Assembly (NCBI GenBank): GCA_902478785.1
Contig: CABSMJ010000005.1
Location: 62,001 to 126,000 of the forward strand
Direction: 5' to 3'
Length of the DNA: 64,000 nucleotides
DNA from: an uncultured Oscillospiraceae bacterium
GTDB lineage: Bacteria; Bacillota; Clostridia; Oscillospirales; Oscillospiraceae
Positions within the stretch are counted from its first letter, which is position 1. Each line of letters starts with the position of its first letter. Below, in pieces: positions 33,652 through 43,244 of the stretch. Made by a program: the position numbers and the translations under genes. The notes under the pieces are model-generated. The model made no database searches, had not been told where the DNA came from, and saw only the letters and a list, made by a program, of their open reading frames with translations.

Positions 33652-33727
33652 ATAGCCCGTTCAAGTTCTCTGCCCCCGGCTTACGGCTTCCGCCCGGCCC
33701 TCTGGGGCGGAACAGAGGGGGAATCCT

Positions 33728-34222
33728 ATGCTCAATATCGTTCTGGTGGAGCCGGAAATCCCGCAGAACTGCGGCAACATCGCCCGCACCTGCGCTGCCA
33801 CCGGCAGCCGCCTGCATCTGGTGCGCCCCCTGGGCTTCGATATCTCCGACAAGGCGGTGAAGCGGGCAGGCCTGGACTACTGGCACCTGGTGGAGGTAAC
33901 GGACTACGACGGTCTGGAGGACCTCTTCGCCCGGCACCCGGAGGCTGCGGAGGATCTGTGGCTGACCACCACCAAGGCTCCCCGGTCCTATCAGGAGGCC
34001 GCCTTCTCCCCGGACTGCTGGCTGTTTTTCGGCAAGGAGACCGCGGGACTGCCCCAGGCCTTTCGGGAACGATACTATGACCGGTGCATCCGTCTGCCCA
34101 TGATCTCCCAGGCCCGGAGCCTGAATCTGAGCAACACCGTGGCGGTGTGCGTGTATGAGGCCCTGCGGCAAAACAACTTCCCCGGACTGCTGGGCACCGG
34201 CGAGATGGCCGGCAGCCGCTGA
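33728..34222 (+). CDS. trmL: tRNA (cytidine/uridine-34 2'-O)-methyltransferase TrmL
   Basis: A 164-residue SPOUT-fold methyltransferase that modifies the wobble base of tRNA-Leu. The N-terminal LVEPEIPQNCGNIARTCAAT, the mid FGKETAGLP loop and C-terminal RSLNLSNTVAVCVYEALRQ form the knotted SAM site. Length is typical of TrmL (YibK), without the extra domain of TrmH. It lies 71 bp upstream of pgk on the same strand, which suggests read-through into the glycolytic genes. Confidence 0.92.
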   Translation: MLNIVLVEPEIPQNCGNIARTCAATGSRLHLVRPLGFDISDKAVKRAGLDYWHLVEVTDYDGLEDLFARHPEAAEDLWLTTTKAPRSYQEAAFSPDCWLFFGKETAGLPQAFRERYYDRCIRLPMISQARSLNLSNTVAVCVYEALRQNNFPGLLGTGEMAGSR

Positions 34223-34293
34223 GGCATTTTTATAGAATAAAACCACACAAGGGAATCAGGATAGTTTTTAGATAGGAAGTAAGGAGGCATTTC

Positions 34294-35562
<1,269 letters not shown>

Positions 35563-35703
35563 AGCCTTCCAAAACCGGGCAGTTCCCGGGGCCCCCGCGC
35601 GAGCCCAGCGTAAGCGGGTCGCGTGGGGAGAGGAGAAGCAGCGAAATGAGCGAGCTTTCCCGCTTACGGGGAAGCGAGGGATATGGAGCTTGCTTCGACG
35701 ATG
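35563..35703 (+). mobile_element. Putative small inserted element at the 3' end of pgk
   Basis: About 141 bp between two copies of the pgk tail. It has 10-bp inverted arms (cgtaagcggg 35609-35618; cccgcttacg 35659-35668), a second pairing agcgagc/gcttgct further out, and a short ccggg/cccgg stem near its start. No ORF of note. Structure and placement suggest a non-autonomous palindromic element, but no terminal repeat or target duplication is proven. Confidence 0.45.
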
Positions 35704-35733
35704 CCCGGCGTGGCCTGCCTGCTGGATAAGTAA
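35704..35733 (+). repeat. Second copy of the pgk C-terminal codons
   Basis: Thirty bases encode PGVACLLDK and stop, exactly the last codons of pgk at 35533-35562. The four differences are all synonymous, and this copy has the GC-rich codons (GTG, GCC, TGC, CTG) preferred by the genome. It looks like the original end of pgk displaced by an insertion. Confidence 0.75.
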
Positions 35734-35991
35734 TTTCTCCGCCGCTTATTCCACCGTCGCGGCATTCCGATGCCCGGTCCCCACAGGGACCGCCCACCGG
35801 GCCGCACTTACTCACCGTCGGGCCATTCCGGTCGGCAGGTGCTGTCCGCCCCGCCAACCGGGGCCCATCCTCGAAATCAGCTCGCTTGCTCTGCCACAGG
35901 CAGCGCATCACTGATTTTCGTCGCTATACTTTATTTATATAATGTAAGTTTTTAACATTTCAACACTGATAGAAAAGGGAGTATTTGAGCC
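35734..35991 (+). repeat. pgk-tpiA spacer with imperfect direct repeats and tpiA promoter
   Basis: Two related segments beginning cttattccaccgtcg (35745) and cttactcaccgtcg (35807) lie 62 bp apart. A ggtccc/gggacc hairpin (35776-35791) and a cgaaatcag/ctgatttt dyad around 35873-35920 follow. A TATAAT at 35938-35943 with a weak -35 (TTTTCG, 17 bp) may start tpiA transcription. No gene seen. Confidence 0.5.
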
Positions 35992-36765
35992 ATGAATCGC
36001 AGATACCGCAAGACGATTATCGCCGGAAACTGGAAGATGAACAAGACCGCCACTGAGACCCGTCAGTTCGCTGAGGAGCTCAAGACCATGCTGCCCAAAA
36101 CCAAGTGGTGCGACGTGGTGGTGTGTGTGCCCTCCGTCAATATCTCCACCGCCATCAAGGCCTTCAAGGATATGCGGGTGGCCATCGGCGCCGAGAACGT
36201 GTACTATGAGAAGAGCGGCGCCTTCACCGGCGAGGTCTCCGCTGACATGCTCAAGGACCTGGGCGTGAAGTACGTCATCGTGGGCCACAGCGAGCGGCGG
36301 CAGTATTTCGGTGAGACCGACTCCATCGTCAACAAGAAGGTTCTGGCCGTGCTGGAGGCCGGCATGAGCCCCATCATCTGCGTGGGCGAATCCCTGGAGC
36401 AGCGGGAGACCGGCGTGACCACTGAGTGGATCGCCCTGCAGGTCAAGTCCGCTCTGGCCGGCGTCCCCGCCGAGAAGATGCGCAAGTGCGTCATCGCCTA
36501 TGAGCCCATCTGGGCCATCGGCACCGGCCGCACCGCCACCGCCGAGCAGGCCGCCGAGGTCTGCTCCTCCATCCGCGCCACCATCCGCAGCCTTTACGGC
36601 GCCCGGGTGGCCCGCAGCGTCACCATCCAGTACGGCGGCTCCATGAAGCCCGACAACGCCGCCGAGCTGCTCTCTCAGGGCGATGTGGACGGCGGCCTCA
36701 TCGGCGGCGCCGCCCTGAAGCCCGACCAGTTCGTCGCGATCATCAACGCAGCCAATCAGGAGTAA
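35992..36765 (+). CDS. tpiA: Triosephosphate isomerase
   Basis: A 257-residue TIM-barrel enzyme interconverting dihydroxyacetone phosphate and glyceraldehyde 3-phosphate. IIAGNWKMNKT carries the substrate lysine, IVGHSERRQYFGE the electrophilic histidine, and AYEPIWAIGTGRTAT the catalytic glutamate plus flexible lid. IQYGGSMKPDN and DGGLIGGAAL bind phosphate. Normal length. It has its own AT-rich promoter region and is followed 232 bp later by gpmI. Confidence 0.97.
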   Translation: MNRRYRKTIIAGNWKMNKTATETRQFAEELKTMLPKTKWCDVVVCVPSVNISTAIKAFKDMRVAIGAENVYYEKSGAFTGEVSADMLKDLGVKYVIVGHSERRQYFGETDSIVNKKVLAVLEAGMSPIICVGESLEQRETGVTTEWIALQVKSALAGVPAEKMRKCVIAYEPIWAIGTGRTATAEQAAEVCSSIRATIRSLYGARVARSVTIQYGGSMKPDNAAELLSQGDVDGGLIGGAALKPDQFVAIINAANQE

Positions 36766-36997
36766 TTCCCGTTTTGCTCTGACCGGCGCCGCCGACCCGC
36801 GCCCAATGGCGCGTCCAAACGGTTTTGCCGTCAGGTGAAACCCTTGCCGCAGGCGGAATTCACTTCCGCCGAAGATTGCAATCTGCACAGGGCTCCCGGC
36901 CGCCTCAGGCCGCTGGGACGGCAGCGCCCCCCTGGCCCGGCAGCGGCCGGGCCCGATTGAAGTACAAGTTTGTGCGTATGACGCACAGGAGGACACC

Positions 36998-38512
36998 ATG
37001 AACAAAACCCCCACCACATTGATTATTATGGATGGCTATGGTCTGTCCGATCAGACGTCAGGCAACGCCATCGCAGCGGCAAATACCCCCTGTCTGGACA
37101 AGCTCTTTGCCGAATATGCCCACACCACTCTGGCCGCCTCCGGTCTGGATGTGGGTCTGCCCCAGGGGCAGATGGGCAACAGCGAGGTGGGCCACACCAA
37201 CATCGGCGCCGGCCGGGTGGTGTTTCAGGACCTGCCCCGGATCACCCGTTCCATTGAGGACGGCTCCTTCTTCCGCAACAGCGCCTACCTCCACGCCATG
37301 GACAGCTGTCTGGAAAAGGGAACGGCCCTGCACCTCATTGGCCTGCTGTCCGACGGCGGTGTCCACTCCCACATCCAGCACCTGTGGGCCCTGCTGCGCC
37401 TGGCCAAGGAAAAGGGTTTGGAGCGGGTCTATCTCCACGCCTTTCTGGACGGCCGGGACGTCTCTCCCACCTCCGGCGCGGATTTCGTGGCCCAGGCAGT
37501 GGAGCAGTGCCGCGCCATCGGCGTGGGTAAGATCGCCACGGTGATCGGCCGCTACTACGCCATGGACCGTGACAAGCGCTGGGACCGGCTGGAGGCCGCC
37601 TACGACGCCATGGTCTACGGCGAAGGTGCCTACACCAACTCCGACCCGGTGGCCGCCGTGCGGGAGTCCTACGCCCGGGGCGTCACCGACGAGTTTGTGG
37701 AGCCGGTGGTGGTGGACCCGGATGGGTGCGTGTCCGACAACGATAGTGTGATCTTCTTCAACTTCCGGCCCGACCGGGCCCGGGAGATCACCCGGGCCTT
37801 TGTGGACCCGGACTTTGACGGCTTCACCCGCCAGTTCTTCCCCCTGACCTACGTGTGCAACACGGAGTACGACGCCTCCATGCCCAACGTGGAGGTGGCC
37901 TTCCCCCGCATCCAGGTGGAAAACGGCCTGGGCGAGTACCTCAGCCGCCTGGGGCTGACCCAGCTGCGCATCGCCGAAACCGAGAAATACGCCCACGTCA
38001 CCTTCTTCTTCAACGGCGGCGTGGAGACGGTGTTCCCCGGGGAGGACCGGGTGCTGGTGCCCTCTCCCAAGGTGGCCACCTACGACCTCCAGCCGGAGAT
38101 GAGCGCCGTGGAGGTGTGTGACAAGTGCGTTGAGCGCATCGAGTCCGGCGCCTACGACGTCATCATCCTCAACTTCGCCAACTGCGACATGGTGGGCCAC
38201 ACCGGCGTCTTTGACGCCGCCGTGAAGGCGGTGGAGACTGTGGACACCTGCGTGGGCCGTGTGGTGGAGGCTACCCTGAAGATGGGCGGCATCGCCATGG
38301 TCACCGCTGACCACGGCAACGCCGAGGAGATGAAGCAGGCCAACGGCAGTCCCATGACCGCCCACACCACCAATCTGGTGCCTTTCATCCTCTGCGGCGC
38401 CGGCAACGAGCTGCGGCCGGGCCGGCTGGCCGATATCGCGCCCACTATTTTGGACGTGATGGGCCTGGAGTGCCCCCCGCAAATGGATGGCAAGACGCTG
38501 ATCGTCAAATAA
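36998..38512 (+). CDS. gpmI: 2,3-bisphosphoglycerate-independent phosphoglycerate mutase
   Basis: A 504-residue alkaline-phosphatase-superfamily mutase converting 3- to 2-phosphoglycerate with two Mn ions. IIMDGYGLSD binds metal; the catalytic serine is in GQMGNSEVGHTNIGAGR; FLDGRDVSPTSG, FFNFRPDRARE and VTADHGNAEEM are further signatures. A caggagg site is 7 nt from the ATG. The 232-bp spacer upstream contains a ggcggaa/ttccgcc hairpin but no gene. A strong terminator follows. Confidence 0.97.
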   Translation: MNKTPTTLIIMDGYGLSDQTSGNAIAAANTPCLDKLFAEYAHTTLAASGLDVGLPQGQMGNSEVGHTNIGAGRVVFQDLPRITRSIEDGSFFRNSAYLHAMDSCLEKGTALHLIGLLSDGGVHSHIQHLWALLRLAKEKGLERVYLHAFLDGRDVSPTSGADFVAQAVEQCRAIGVGKIATVIGRYYAMDRDKRWDRLEAAYDAMVYGEGAYTNSDPVAAVRESYARGVTDEFVEPVVVDPDGCVSDNDSVIFFNFRPDRAREITRAFVDPDFDGFTRQFFPLTYVCNTEYDASMPNVEVAFPRIQVENGLGEYLSRLGLTQLRIAETEKYAHVTFFFNGGVETVFPGEDRVLVPSPKVATYDLQPEMSAVEVCDKCVERIESGAYDVIILNFANCDMVGHTGVFDAAVKAVETVDTCVGRVVEATLKMGGIAMVTADHGNAEEMKQANGSPMTAHTTNLVPFILCGAGNELRPGRLADIAPTILDVMGLECPPQMDGKTLIVK

Positions 38513-38516
38513 GCGC

Positions 38517-38550
38517 AAAGGCTTCGCCCCCAAGGGGCGAAGCCTTTTTT
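38517..38550 (+). terminator. Terminator of the glycolytic gene cluster
   Basis: Perfect stem aaaggcttcgcccc/ggggcgaagccttt with a 3-nt loop and T6, right after gpmI. Confidence 0.95.
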
Positions 38551-38605
38551 GCGTCCGATAAAACGGACAGGCAGTCATAATTTTTTCATATTTTTTCCCC
38601 CAATC

Positions 38606-38627
38606 GTCAATTTTCTGCGAAATTGAC
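38606..38627 (+). promoter_or_regulatory. Palindrome abutting the -35 box of the transporter gene, candidate operator
   Basis: Perfect 8-bp arms gtcaattt/aaattgac around a 6-bp centre, ending one base before the -35 hexamer. The position suits a dimeric repressor or activator. Confidence 0.5.
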
Positions 38628-38628
38628 C

Positions 38629-38657
38629 TTGCATTTTTGTGCTATAAAGCGTATACT
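38629..38657 (+). promoter_or_regulatory. Promoter of the transporter / M20 hydrolase genes
   Basis: TTGCAT, 17 bp, TATACT on the plus strand. Confidence 0.78.
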
Positions 38658-38663
38658 AAGGTC

Positions 38664-38819
38664 ACTACTTTTCCCAGATGTCTTTCCGTAGGGGGCAATC
38701 AGCCGTTTCATAAGGACGGCGGCGGAGAAAAGTCTGTGAAAAGGAAGCGCTTTCCCGCATGTCGGTGCACTGCCTTTCGGGGCAGTAAGCCGCAAATCAA
38801 TGTCAAAGGAGAGAGTTGT
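38664..38819 (+). ncRNA. Long structured 5' leader of the transporter gene
   Basis: About 155 nt between the promoter and the ribosome site. Visible pairings are cttttc with gaaaag (enclosing a gccg/cggc arm), ggaagcgctttcc, and actgcc/ggcagt. It does not match any riboswitch class I can recall, but a leader this long before a transporter is a candidate regulatory RNA. Confidence 0.4.
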
Positions 38820-40013
38820 ATGTATAACTTCGCGCTCGCGTTCGTGATCTGCGCCGTTGCTTATGTCATCGGTGAAGTCGTCTCGACGCTGACGAAGGCT
38901 TGGGTTCCCTCCGTCTTCGTCACTGCAGTAGTCTTCATCATCGGCTACTGGTACATCTGGCCCACTTCCCTGATCACTGATGCTGCCCTGATCCCCTTCG
39001 GCAGCACCACCGGTATCTACCTGATTCTGGTCCACATGGGTACCGTCATCAGCCTCAAGCAGCTGGCTGAGCAGTGGAAGGTCATCGTGGTCTGCCTGGC
39101 TGGCCTGGCTGGCATGTGCGCAACCTGCTTGCTGATCTGCCCCCTGATGATGGATCGTTCCCTCGTCATCTCCGGTCTGCCCCCCCTGACCGGTGGTATC
39201 GTGGCTGCTGTCACCATGCAGACTGCTGCTGCTGAGAAGGGCCTGGCCGATGCCGCTCTGTTCGCCATCGCTATGTACTGCGTCCAGGGCTTCGCCGGCT
39301 ATCCTCTGACCGCTGTGTGCCTGCAGCTGGAAGGTCGTCGTCTGCTCAAGGTCTATCATGAGAAGGGCGGCACCGCCGGTGCTGTGGGCAGCGTCTCTGA
39401 GGACGGCGCTCTGGAGACCAGCACCAAGGAAGGCCGTCGCCTGATCCCCGCTGTTCCTGAGAAGTTCGATTCCGCTGTGGTCACCTTCCTGAAGATGGGT
39501 ATCGCCGCCTGGATCGCCACTCAGATCGGCAACCTCACCGGTATCAGCGGCGCTGTGTGGGCTCTGGTCATCGGTATCATCCTGACCACCATCGGCTTCC
39601 TGGACAAGGATTCCCTGCATCGTTCCAACTCCTATGGCATCGTCATGTTCGCTTTGATGATGTACATCTTCGACGGTCTGAAGGATTCCACTCCCGAGAT
39701 GCTGGCTTCCATCGTTCTGCCCATGATCGAGCTGATCGTCATCGGTGTGGCCGGTATGGGTATCCTCTGCTTCGTGGTCTCCAAGATCCTGCGGATGTCC
39801 TTCCTGCTGGCTTTCGCCACTGCGCTGACCGCTCTGTATGGCTTCCCCCCCAATGCCATCATCACCGAGTCCGTCTGCACTGCTCTGGCTAAGAACAAGG
39901 AAGAGAAGGACTACCTGATGAGCAAGATGTTCCCCGCCATGATCGTGGGTGGTTTCGTCACCGTTACCATCACCTCTGTCATCATTGCCGGCGCTTTCGC
40001 CAAGATGCTGTAA
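38820..40013 (+). CDS. Multi-pass membrane transporter-like protein of unknown family
   Basis: A 397-residue hydrophobic protein with about ten to eleven membrane segments in two halves, joined by a hydrophilic loop (about residues 176-218). GGIVAAVTMQTAAAEKG in the first half and FPPNAIITESVCTALAKN near the C-terminus look like conserved re-entrant regions, somewhat like ion-coupled symporters, but I do not recognise the family. Its codons favour T-ending forms (GCT, GGT) as in rpsT, a sign of strong expression. The ATG at 38820 has aaaggagag upstream. The two M20 hydrolases that follow suggest import of acylated amino acids or peptides. Confidence 0.75.
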   Translation: MYNFALAFVICAVAYVIGEVVSTLTKAWVPSVFVTAVVFIIGYWYIWPTSLITDAALIPFGSTTGIYLILVHMGTVISLKQLAEQWKVIVVCLAGLAGMCATCLLICPLMMDRSLVISGLPPLTGGIVAAVTMQTAAAEKGLADAALFAIAMYCVQGFAGYPLTAVCLQLEGRRLLKVYHEKGGTAGAVGSVSEDGALETSTKEGRRLIPAVPEKFDSAVVTFLKMGIAAWIATQIGNLTGISGAVWALVIGIILTTIGFLDKDSLHRSNSYGIVMFALMMYIFDGLKDSTPEMLASIVLPMIELIVIGVAGMGILCFVVSKILRMSFLLAFATALTALYGFPPNAIITESVCTALAKNKEEKDYLMSKMFPAMIVGGFVTVTITSVIIAGAFAKML

Positions 40014-40044
40014 AGGCCGACAGACAGGACATTTGTTGCCTGGT

Positions 40045-40088
40045 AAAACAGCTGTCCGGCCTCTTTCGGGGCTGGACAGCTTTGTTTT
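40045..40088 (+). terminator. Terminator between the transporter and the first M20 gene
   Basis: Stem aaacagctgtcc.../...ggacagctttgttt with T-rich exit. Partial read-through could still supply the hydrolases at lower level. Confidence 0.85.
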
Positions 40089-40124
40089 ATAGTCCTCAAC
40101 TGGGAAAAGAAAGGATGTATTTTT

Positions 40125-41300
40125 ATGGATATCAAGGCTCTTGCGGAAAAATACGATTCCTACGTCATTGATCGCCGCCGCTTTTATCACACCTGCCCCG
40201 AGCTCTCCTGGGAGGAGAAGGAGACCATTGGCCTCATCAAGGCTGACCTGGAGGCCATGGGCATCACCGACATCCACATGTGCCAGAACTGCTATGGCCT
40301 GTGGGCGGACATCCACGGCGCCAAGCCCGGCAAGGCAGTGGCCCTGCGCGCCGACATCGACGGTCTGCCTGTGAAGGAGGCCACCGGCCTGCCCTTCGCC
40401 TCCAAGATCGAGGGCCATATGCACGCCTGCGGCCACGATAACCACATCGCCATGCTGCTGGGCGCTGCCAAGATCCTCATGGACGTGAAGGATGAGCTGT
40501 GCGGCACCGTCCGCCTGGTGTTCCAGCCCGCCGAGGAGATCGCCAAGGGCGCTCTGGCCATGATGGAAGAGGGCGTCATGAAGGGTGTCTCCGCCATCTA
40601 CGGCGTCCATGTCTGGGCCACCTTCGACGCTCCCTACATGGGCTTCAACGCCGGCAACCGCATGGCCTGCTGCCACGGCTTTGAGATCAAGGTGGAGGGC
40701 AAGTCCGCCCACGCCTCCGCTCCTCACCTGGGCGTGGATGCCGTCATGGTCTCCTGCTCCATCATGGAGGCCCTGCAGCAGTGCGTGTCCCGTATGAACG
40801 ACCCCCTGAACCCCCTGGTCCTGACCATCGGCAAGGTCACCGCCGGCAACCGCTGGAACGTGCTGGCCGGCAGCGCCCTGCTGGAGGGCACTGTCCGCAC
40901 CTTCACCACCGGCACCAAGGTGGAGGACGAGATCCGCAAGGTGGTGGAGAACACCGCTGCCGCCTTCGGCGCCAAGGCCACTTTGAGCTACACCTACATG
41001 ACCGATCCCGTCATCAACTCCGATGAGCAGCTGGTCCGCATCGCTCAGGACGCCGTCAGCAAGCTCTACGGCAAGGAGTACCTGGTGGACGTGCCCACCA
41101 TGATGGGCAGCGAGGACTTCTCCTGGTTCGGCAAGGACGGTGCGTCCTACATCTACGGCTTCGTGGGCAGCCACAAGAAGGGCACCGAGATGTACTCCAA
41201 CCACCACGAGAAGTACGACGTGGACGAGGATATGCTGCATCGCGGCGCCGCTGTTGCTGCGCAGTTCGCTGCCGACTTCCTGGCTGAGAACGCCCAGTAA
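40125..41300 (+). CDS. M20D-family amidohydrolase, first of a tandem pair
   Basis: A 391-residue M20 metallopeptidase-family enzyme (N-acyl-amino-acid amidohydrolase/AbgB-like). The metal motif MHACGHDNHIAMLLGAAK and the catalytic-glutamate segment FQPAEEIAKGA are in place; VHVWATFDAPYMGF and GSEDFSWFGKDG match the domain that closes the site. Such enzymes remove acyl groups from amino acids or split dipeptides in the cytoplasm. The exact substrate cannot be read. The ATG has aaaggatg 12 nt upstream. It shares the transporter's direction, 111 bp downstream. Confidence 0.87.
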   Translation: MDIKALAEKYDSYVIDRRRFYHTCPELSWEEKETIGLIKADLEAMGITDIHMCQNCYGLWADIHGAKPGKAVALRADIDGLPVKEATGLPFASKIEGHMHACGHDNHIAMLLGAAKILMDVKDELCGTVRLVFQPAEEIAKGALAMMEEGVMKGVSAIYGVHVWATFDAPYMGFNAGNRMACCHGFEIKVEGKSAHASAPHLGVDAVMVSCSIMEALQQCVSRMNDPLNPLVLTIGKVTAGNRWNVLAGSALLEGTVRTFTTGTKVEDEIRKVVENTAAAFGAKATLSYTYMTDPVINSDEQLVRIAQDAVSKLYGKEYLVDVPTMMGSEDFSWFGKDGASYIYGFVGSHKKGTEMYSNHHEKYDVDEDMLHRGAAVAAQFAADFLAENAQ

Positions 41301-41322
41301 TTTTCCCGCGTAAACTGGAACA

Positions 41323-41349
41323 GGGCGGCTCTCCCAGGAGGGCCGCCCT
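41323..41349 (+). repeat. Hairpin between the two M20 genes
   Basis: Arms agggcggc.../...gccgccct. Followed by A7 rather than T residues on the plus strand, so it is an mRNA-stability or processing element, not a terminator. Confidence 0.55.
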
Positions 41350-41373
41350 GAAAAAAATAAAGAGGGTATACAT

Positions 41374-42555
41374 ATGGATGTAAAGAAGCTCGCCGAAGAG
41401 TCGGAATCCTATATCGTGGAGCGCCGCCGCTACTATCACGCGCACCCCGAGCTGACCTGCGAGGAAAAAAACACCCGGGACTCCATCCATCGGGATCTGG
41501 AGGCCCTGGGCATCACGGATATCCGTGACGCCTCCAACTGCTACGGTCTGATCGCCACCATCCACGGCGGCAAGCCGGGCAAGACCGTCGCCCTGCGGGC
41601 GGATATCGACGCGCTGTCCTTCCAGGAGGAGACCGGCCTGCCCTTCGCCTCCTGCGACCCGGGGAAGATGCACGCCTGCGGCCACGACTGCCACATCGCC
41701 ATGCTGCTGGGCGCCGCCAAGATTCTCCAGGCCCACCGGGAGGAGCTCTCCGGCAACGTGCGGCTGATCGTCCAGCCCGCCGAGGAGATCGTGGCCGGCG
41801 CCAACTGGATGATCGAGGCCGGCGCTCTGGACGGGGTGGACGCCATCTACGGCAACCACGTCTGGGCCACGGTGGACGCCCCCTATGTGGACTTCACCGC
41901 CGGCAGCCGCATGGCCTATTCCGGCCGGTTTGACATCTACATCAACGGCGTCTCCTCTCACGCCGCCTCTCCTCACCTGGGCGCCGACGCCATCACCTGC
42001 GCGGCTCTCATCATCGACAACCTCCAGCGGTATGTCTCCCGGATGAACGACCCCCTGAACCCCCTGGTGCTGACCATCGGCACCATCGAGGGCGGCAACC
42101 GGTTCAACGCCGTGGCCAACCGGGTCCACATGGAGGGCGTCACCCGGGCCTACTCGGCGGATCTTCACGAGAAGGTCATGCGCCAGATCATCGAGAACAC
42201 CGCCAAGGCCATGGGCATGACCGCCACGCTGGAGTATGCCGACGTGGTGGCTCCCGTCCTCAACGACGACGATGAGCTGACGGAGCTCGCCCAGGACGCG
42301 GTGACCAAGCTCTACGGCAAGGACACCCTGATCCAGATGCCTCCCATGATGGGCAGCGAGGACTTCGCCAACTACGCCGCCAAGATCCCCGCGGTCTTTG
42401 GCTTCCTGGGCTGCCGGAACGAGTCCAAGGGCATCGTCCATGTCAACCACCACGAGAAGTTCGACGTAGACGAGAGCATCCTCCCCAGAGGCACTGCCAT
42501 CATGACCCAGTTCGCTGTGGACTACCTGGCAAAAAATGCTCCTGAGCAGGCGTAA
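41374..42555 (+). CDS. M20D-family amidohydrolase, second of a tandem pair
   Basis: A 393-residue paralog of the preceding enzyme, similar throughout: MHACGHDCHIAMLLGAAK, VQPAEEIVAGA, NHVWATVDAPYVDF and GSEDFANYAAK. All metal ligands are kept, so both copies should be active, probably on different acyl or amino-acid groups. The codon use is more GC-rich than in the first copy, so the two have diverged in expression or age. It ends at a strong terminator. Confidence 0.87.
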   Translation: MDVKKLAEESESYIVERRRYYHAHPELTCEEKNTRDSIHRDLEALGITDIRDASNCYGLIATIHGGKPGKTVALRADIDALSFQEETGLPFASCDPGKMHACGHDCHIAMLLGAAKILQAHREELSGNVRLIVQPAEEIVAGANWMIEAGALDGVDAIYGNHVWATVDAPYVDFTAGSRMAYSGRFDIYINGVSSHAASPHLGADAITCAALIIDNLQRYVSRMNDPLNPLVLTIGTIEGGNRFNAVANRVHMEGVTRAYSADLHEKVMRQIIENTAKAMGMTATLEYADVVAPVLNDDDELTELAQDAVTKLYGKDTLIQMPPMMGSEDFANYAAKIPAVFGFLGCRNESKGIVHVNHHEKFDVDESILPRGTAIMTQFAVDYLAKNAPEQA

Positions 42556-42564
42556 ACGGACAGA

Positions 42565-42594
42565 AAAACGGACGGCTTTGGCCGTCCGTTTTCT
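42565..42594 (+). terminator. Terminator after the second M20 gene
   Basis: Stem aaaacggacggc/gccgtccgtttt with TTTG loop. Confidence 0.93.
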
Positions 42595-42636
42595 TGTATT
42601 CCTATGAAGTGCCCTTTGGCCCAAAAAGGAGGCCTT

Positions 42637-42855
42637 TCAGTTGGTCCGGTACCGGACCAGGGCACCCCGCACCAGAGCCAGCGTGAAGATGGCCACGCCG
42701 CTGAGAGGCGCCCAGATCATCAGGTCCTCGTAGTCCACATGCAGGTGCAGGAAAAGGCCATAGCAGGCCAGCAGAGTCAGGGCTCCCCAGCCCAGGGCCA
42801 CTGCCAGCAGACCCAGCATCTCCTTCATCGGCTGTTGTCTCTTTTTCTTTTCCAT
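42637..42855 (-). CDS. Small two-helix membrane protein
   Basis: A 72-residue protein of unknown function: a Lys/Arg-rich N-terminus (MEKKKRQQP), then two hydrophobic segments (about residues 13-35 and 41-62) and a basic end. The ATG at 42855 has ggaggga at good spacing; the frame is open nine codons further up. It stands alone on the minus strand between the M20 and spoIIQ genes. Its coding potential is modest but supported by the ribosome site and membrane pattern. Confidence 0.5.
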   Translation of the reverse strand: MEKKKRQQPMKEMLGLLAVALGWGALTLLACYGLFLHLHVDYEDLMIWAPLSGVAIFTLALVRGALVRYRTN

Positions 42856-42962
42856 GCCTTTTCCCTCCTTGCGGTCCGGCATCCGCCGGAGACCCTTTAT
42901 ACCTATAAGACGCCGAAGGACCCCCTTTTATCTCCACTTTTTCCGAACTTTTTTATCTTTGT

Positions 42963-42992
42963 AGCCATGCACAGTTTTATGCATGGCTTTTT
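42963..42992 (+). terminator. Plus-strand terminator upstream of spoIIQ
   Basis: Perfect 9-bp stem agccatgca/tgcatggct and T5. No plus-strand gene lies just before it, so it probably insulates spoIIQ from read-through. The 389-bp space from 42856 to 43244 holds only this, the sigma-F-like promoter and the spoIIQ leader. Confidence 0.75.
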
Positions 42993-43107
42993 GTGCGTTT
43001 TCTCTATGTTTTTTGCTGCTTCCGCCCCCGCTTTCGCCCCAGGTCCCGCCTCTGGGGCAGGGAAGTGGGGGAAACCGGGCAGCTTTTTTCTTTTCTGGCA
43101 GAAAACG

Positions 43108-43136
43108 GTATAAAAGGCGACGGCCGGGGACATACT
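43108..43136 (+). promoter_or_regulatory. Sigma-F-type promoter of spoIIQ
   Basis: GTATA, 15 bp, GGACATACT: agrees with the forespore sigma-F pattern GYWTA-N15-GGNNANANT. Lies 108 bp before the spoIIQ start. Confidence 0.65.
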
Positions 43137-43244
43137 GGGTGACAGATGGTGCATCACACCACCGAAGCCGGCAGGCCGCCTGCCGGGAAAGGGCGGCAGC
43201 GCTGTCCGCAGGCCGGGAAACCGGAGGCAGCGCAGGAGGAATCT

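Noticed and set aside
37058..38578. Minus-strand frame opposite gpmI
   Set aside because: Antisense to a canonical phosphoglycerate mutase; runs through the gpmI terminator.
38607..41240. Long minus-strand frame opposite the transporter and first M20 gene
   Set aside because: Antisense shadow crossing a promoter and terminator; real domains lie on the other strand.
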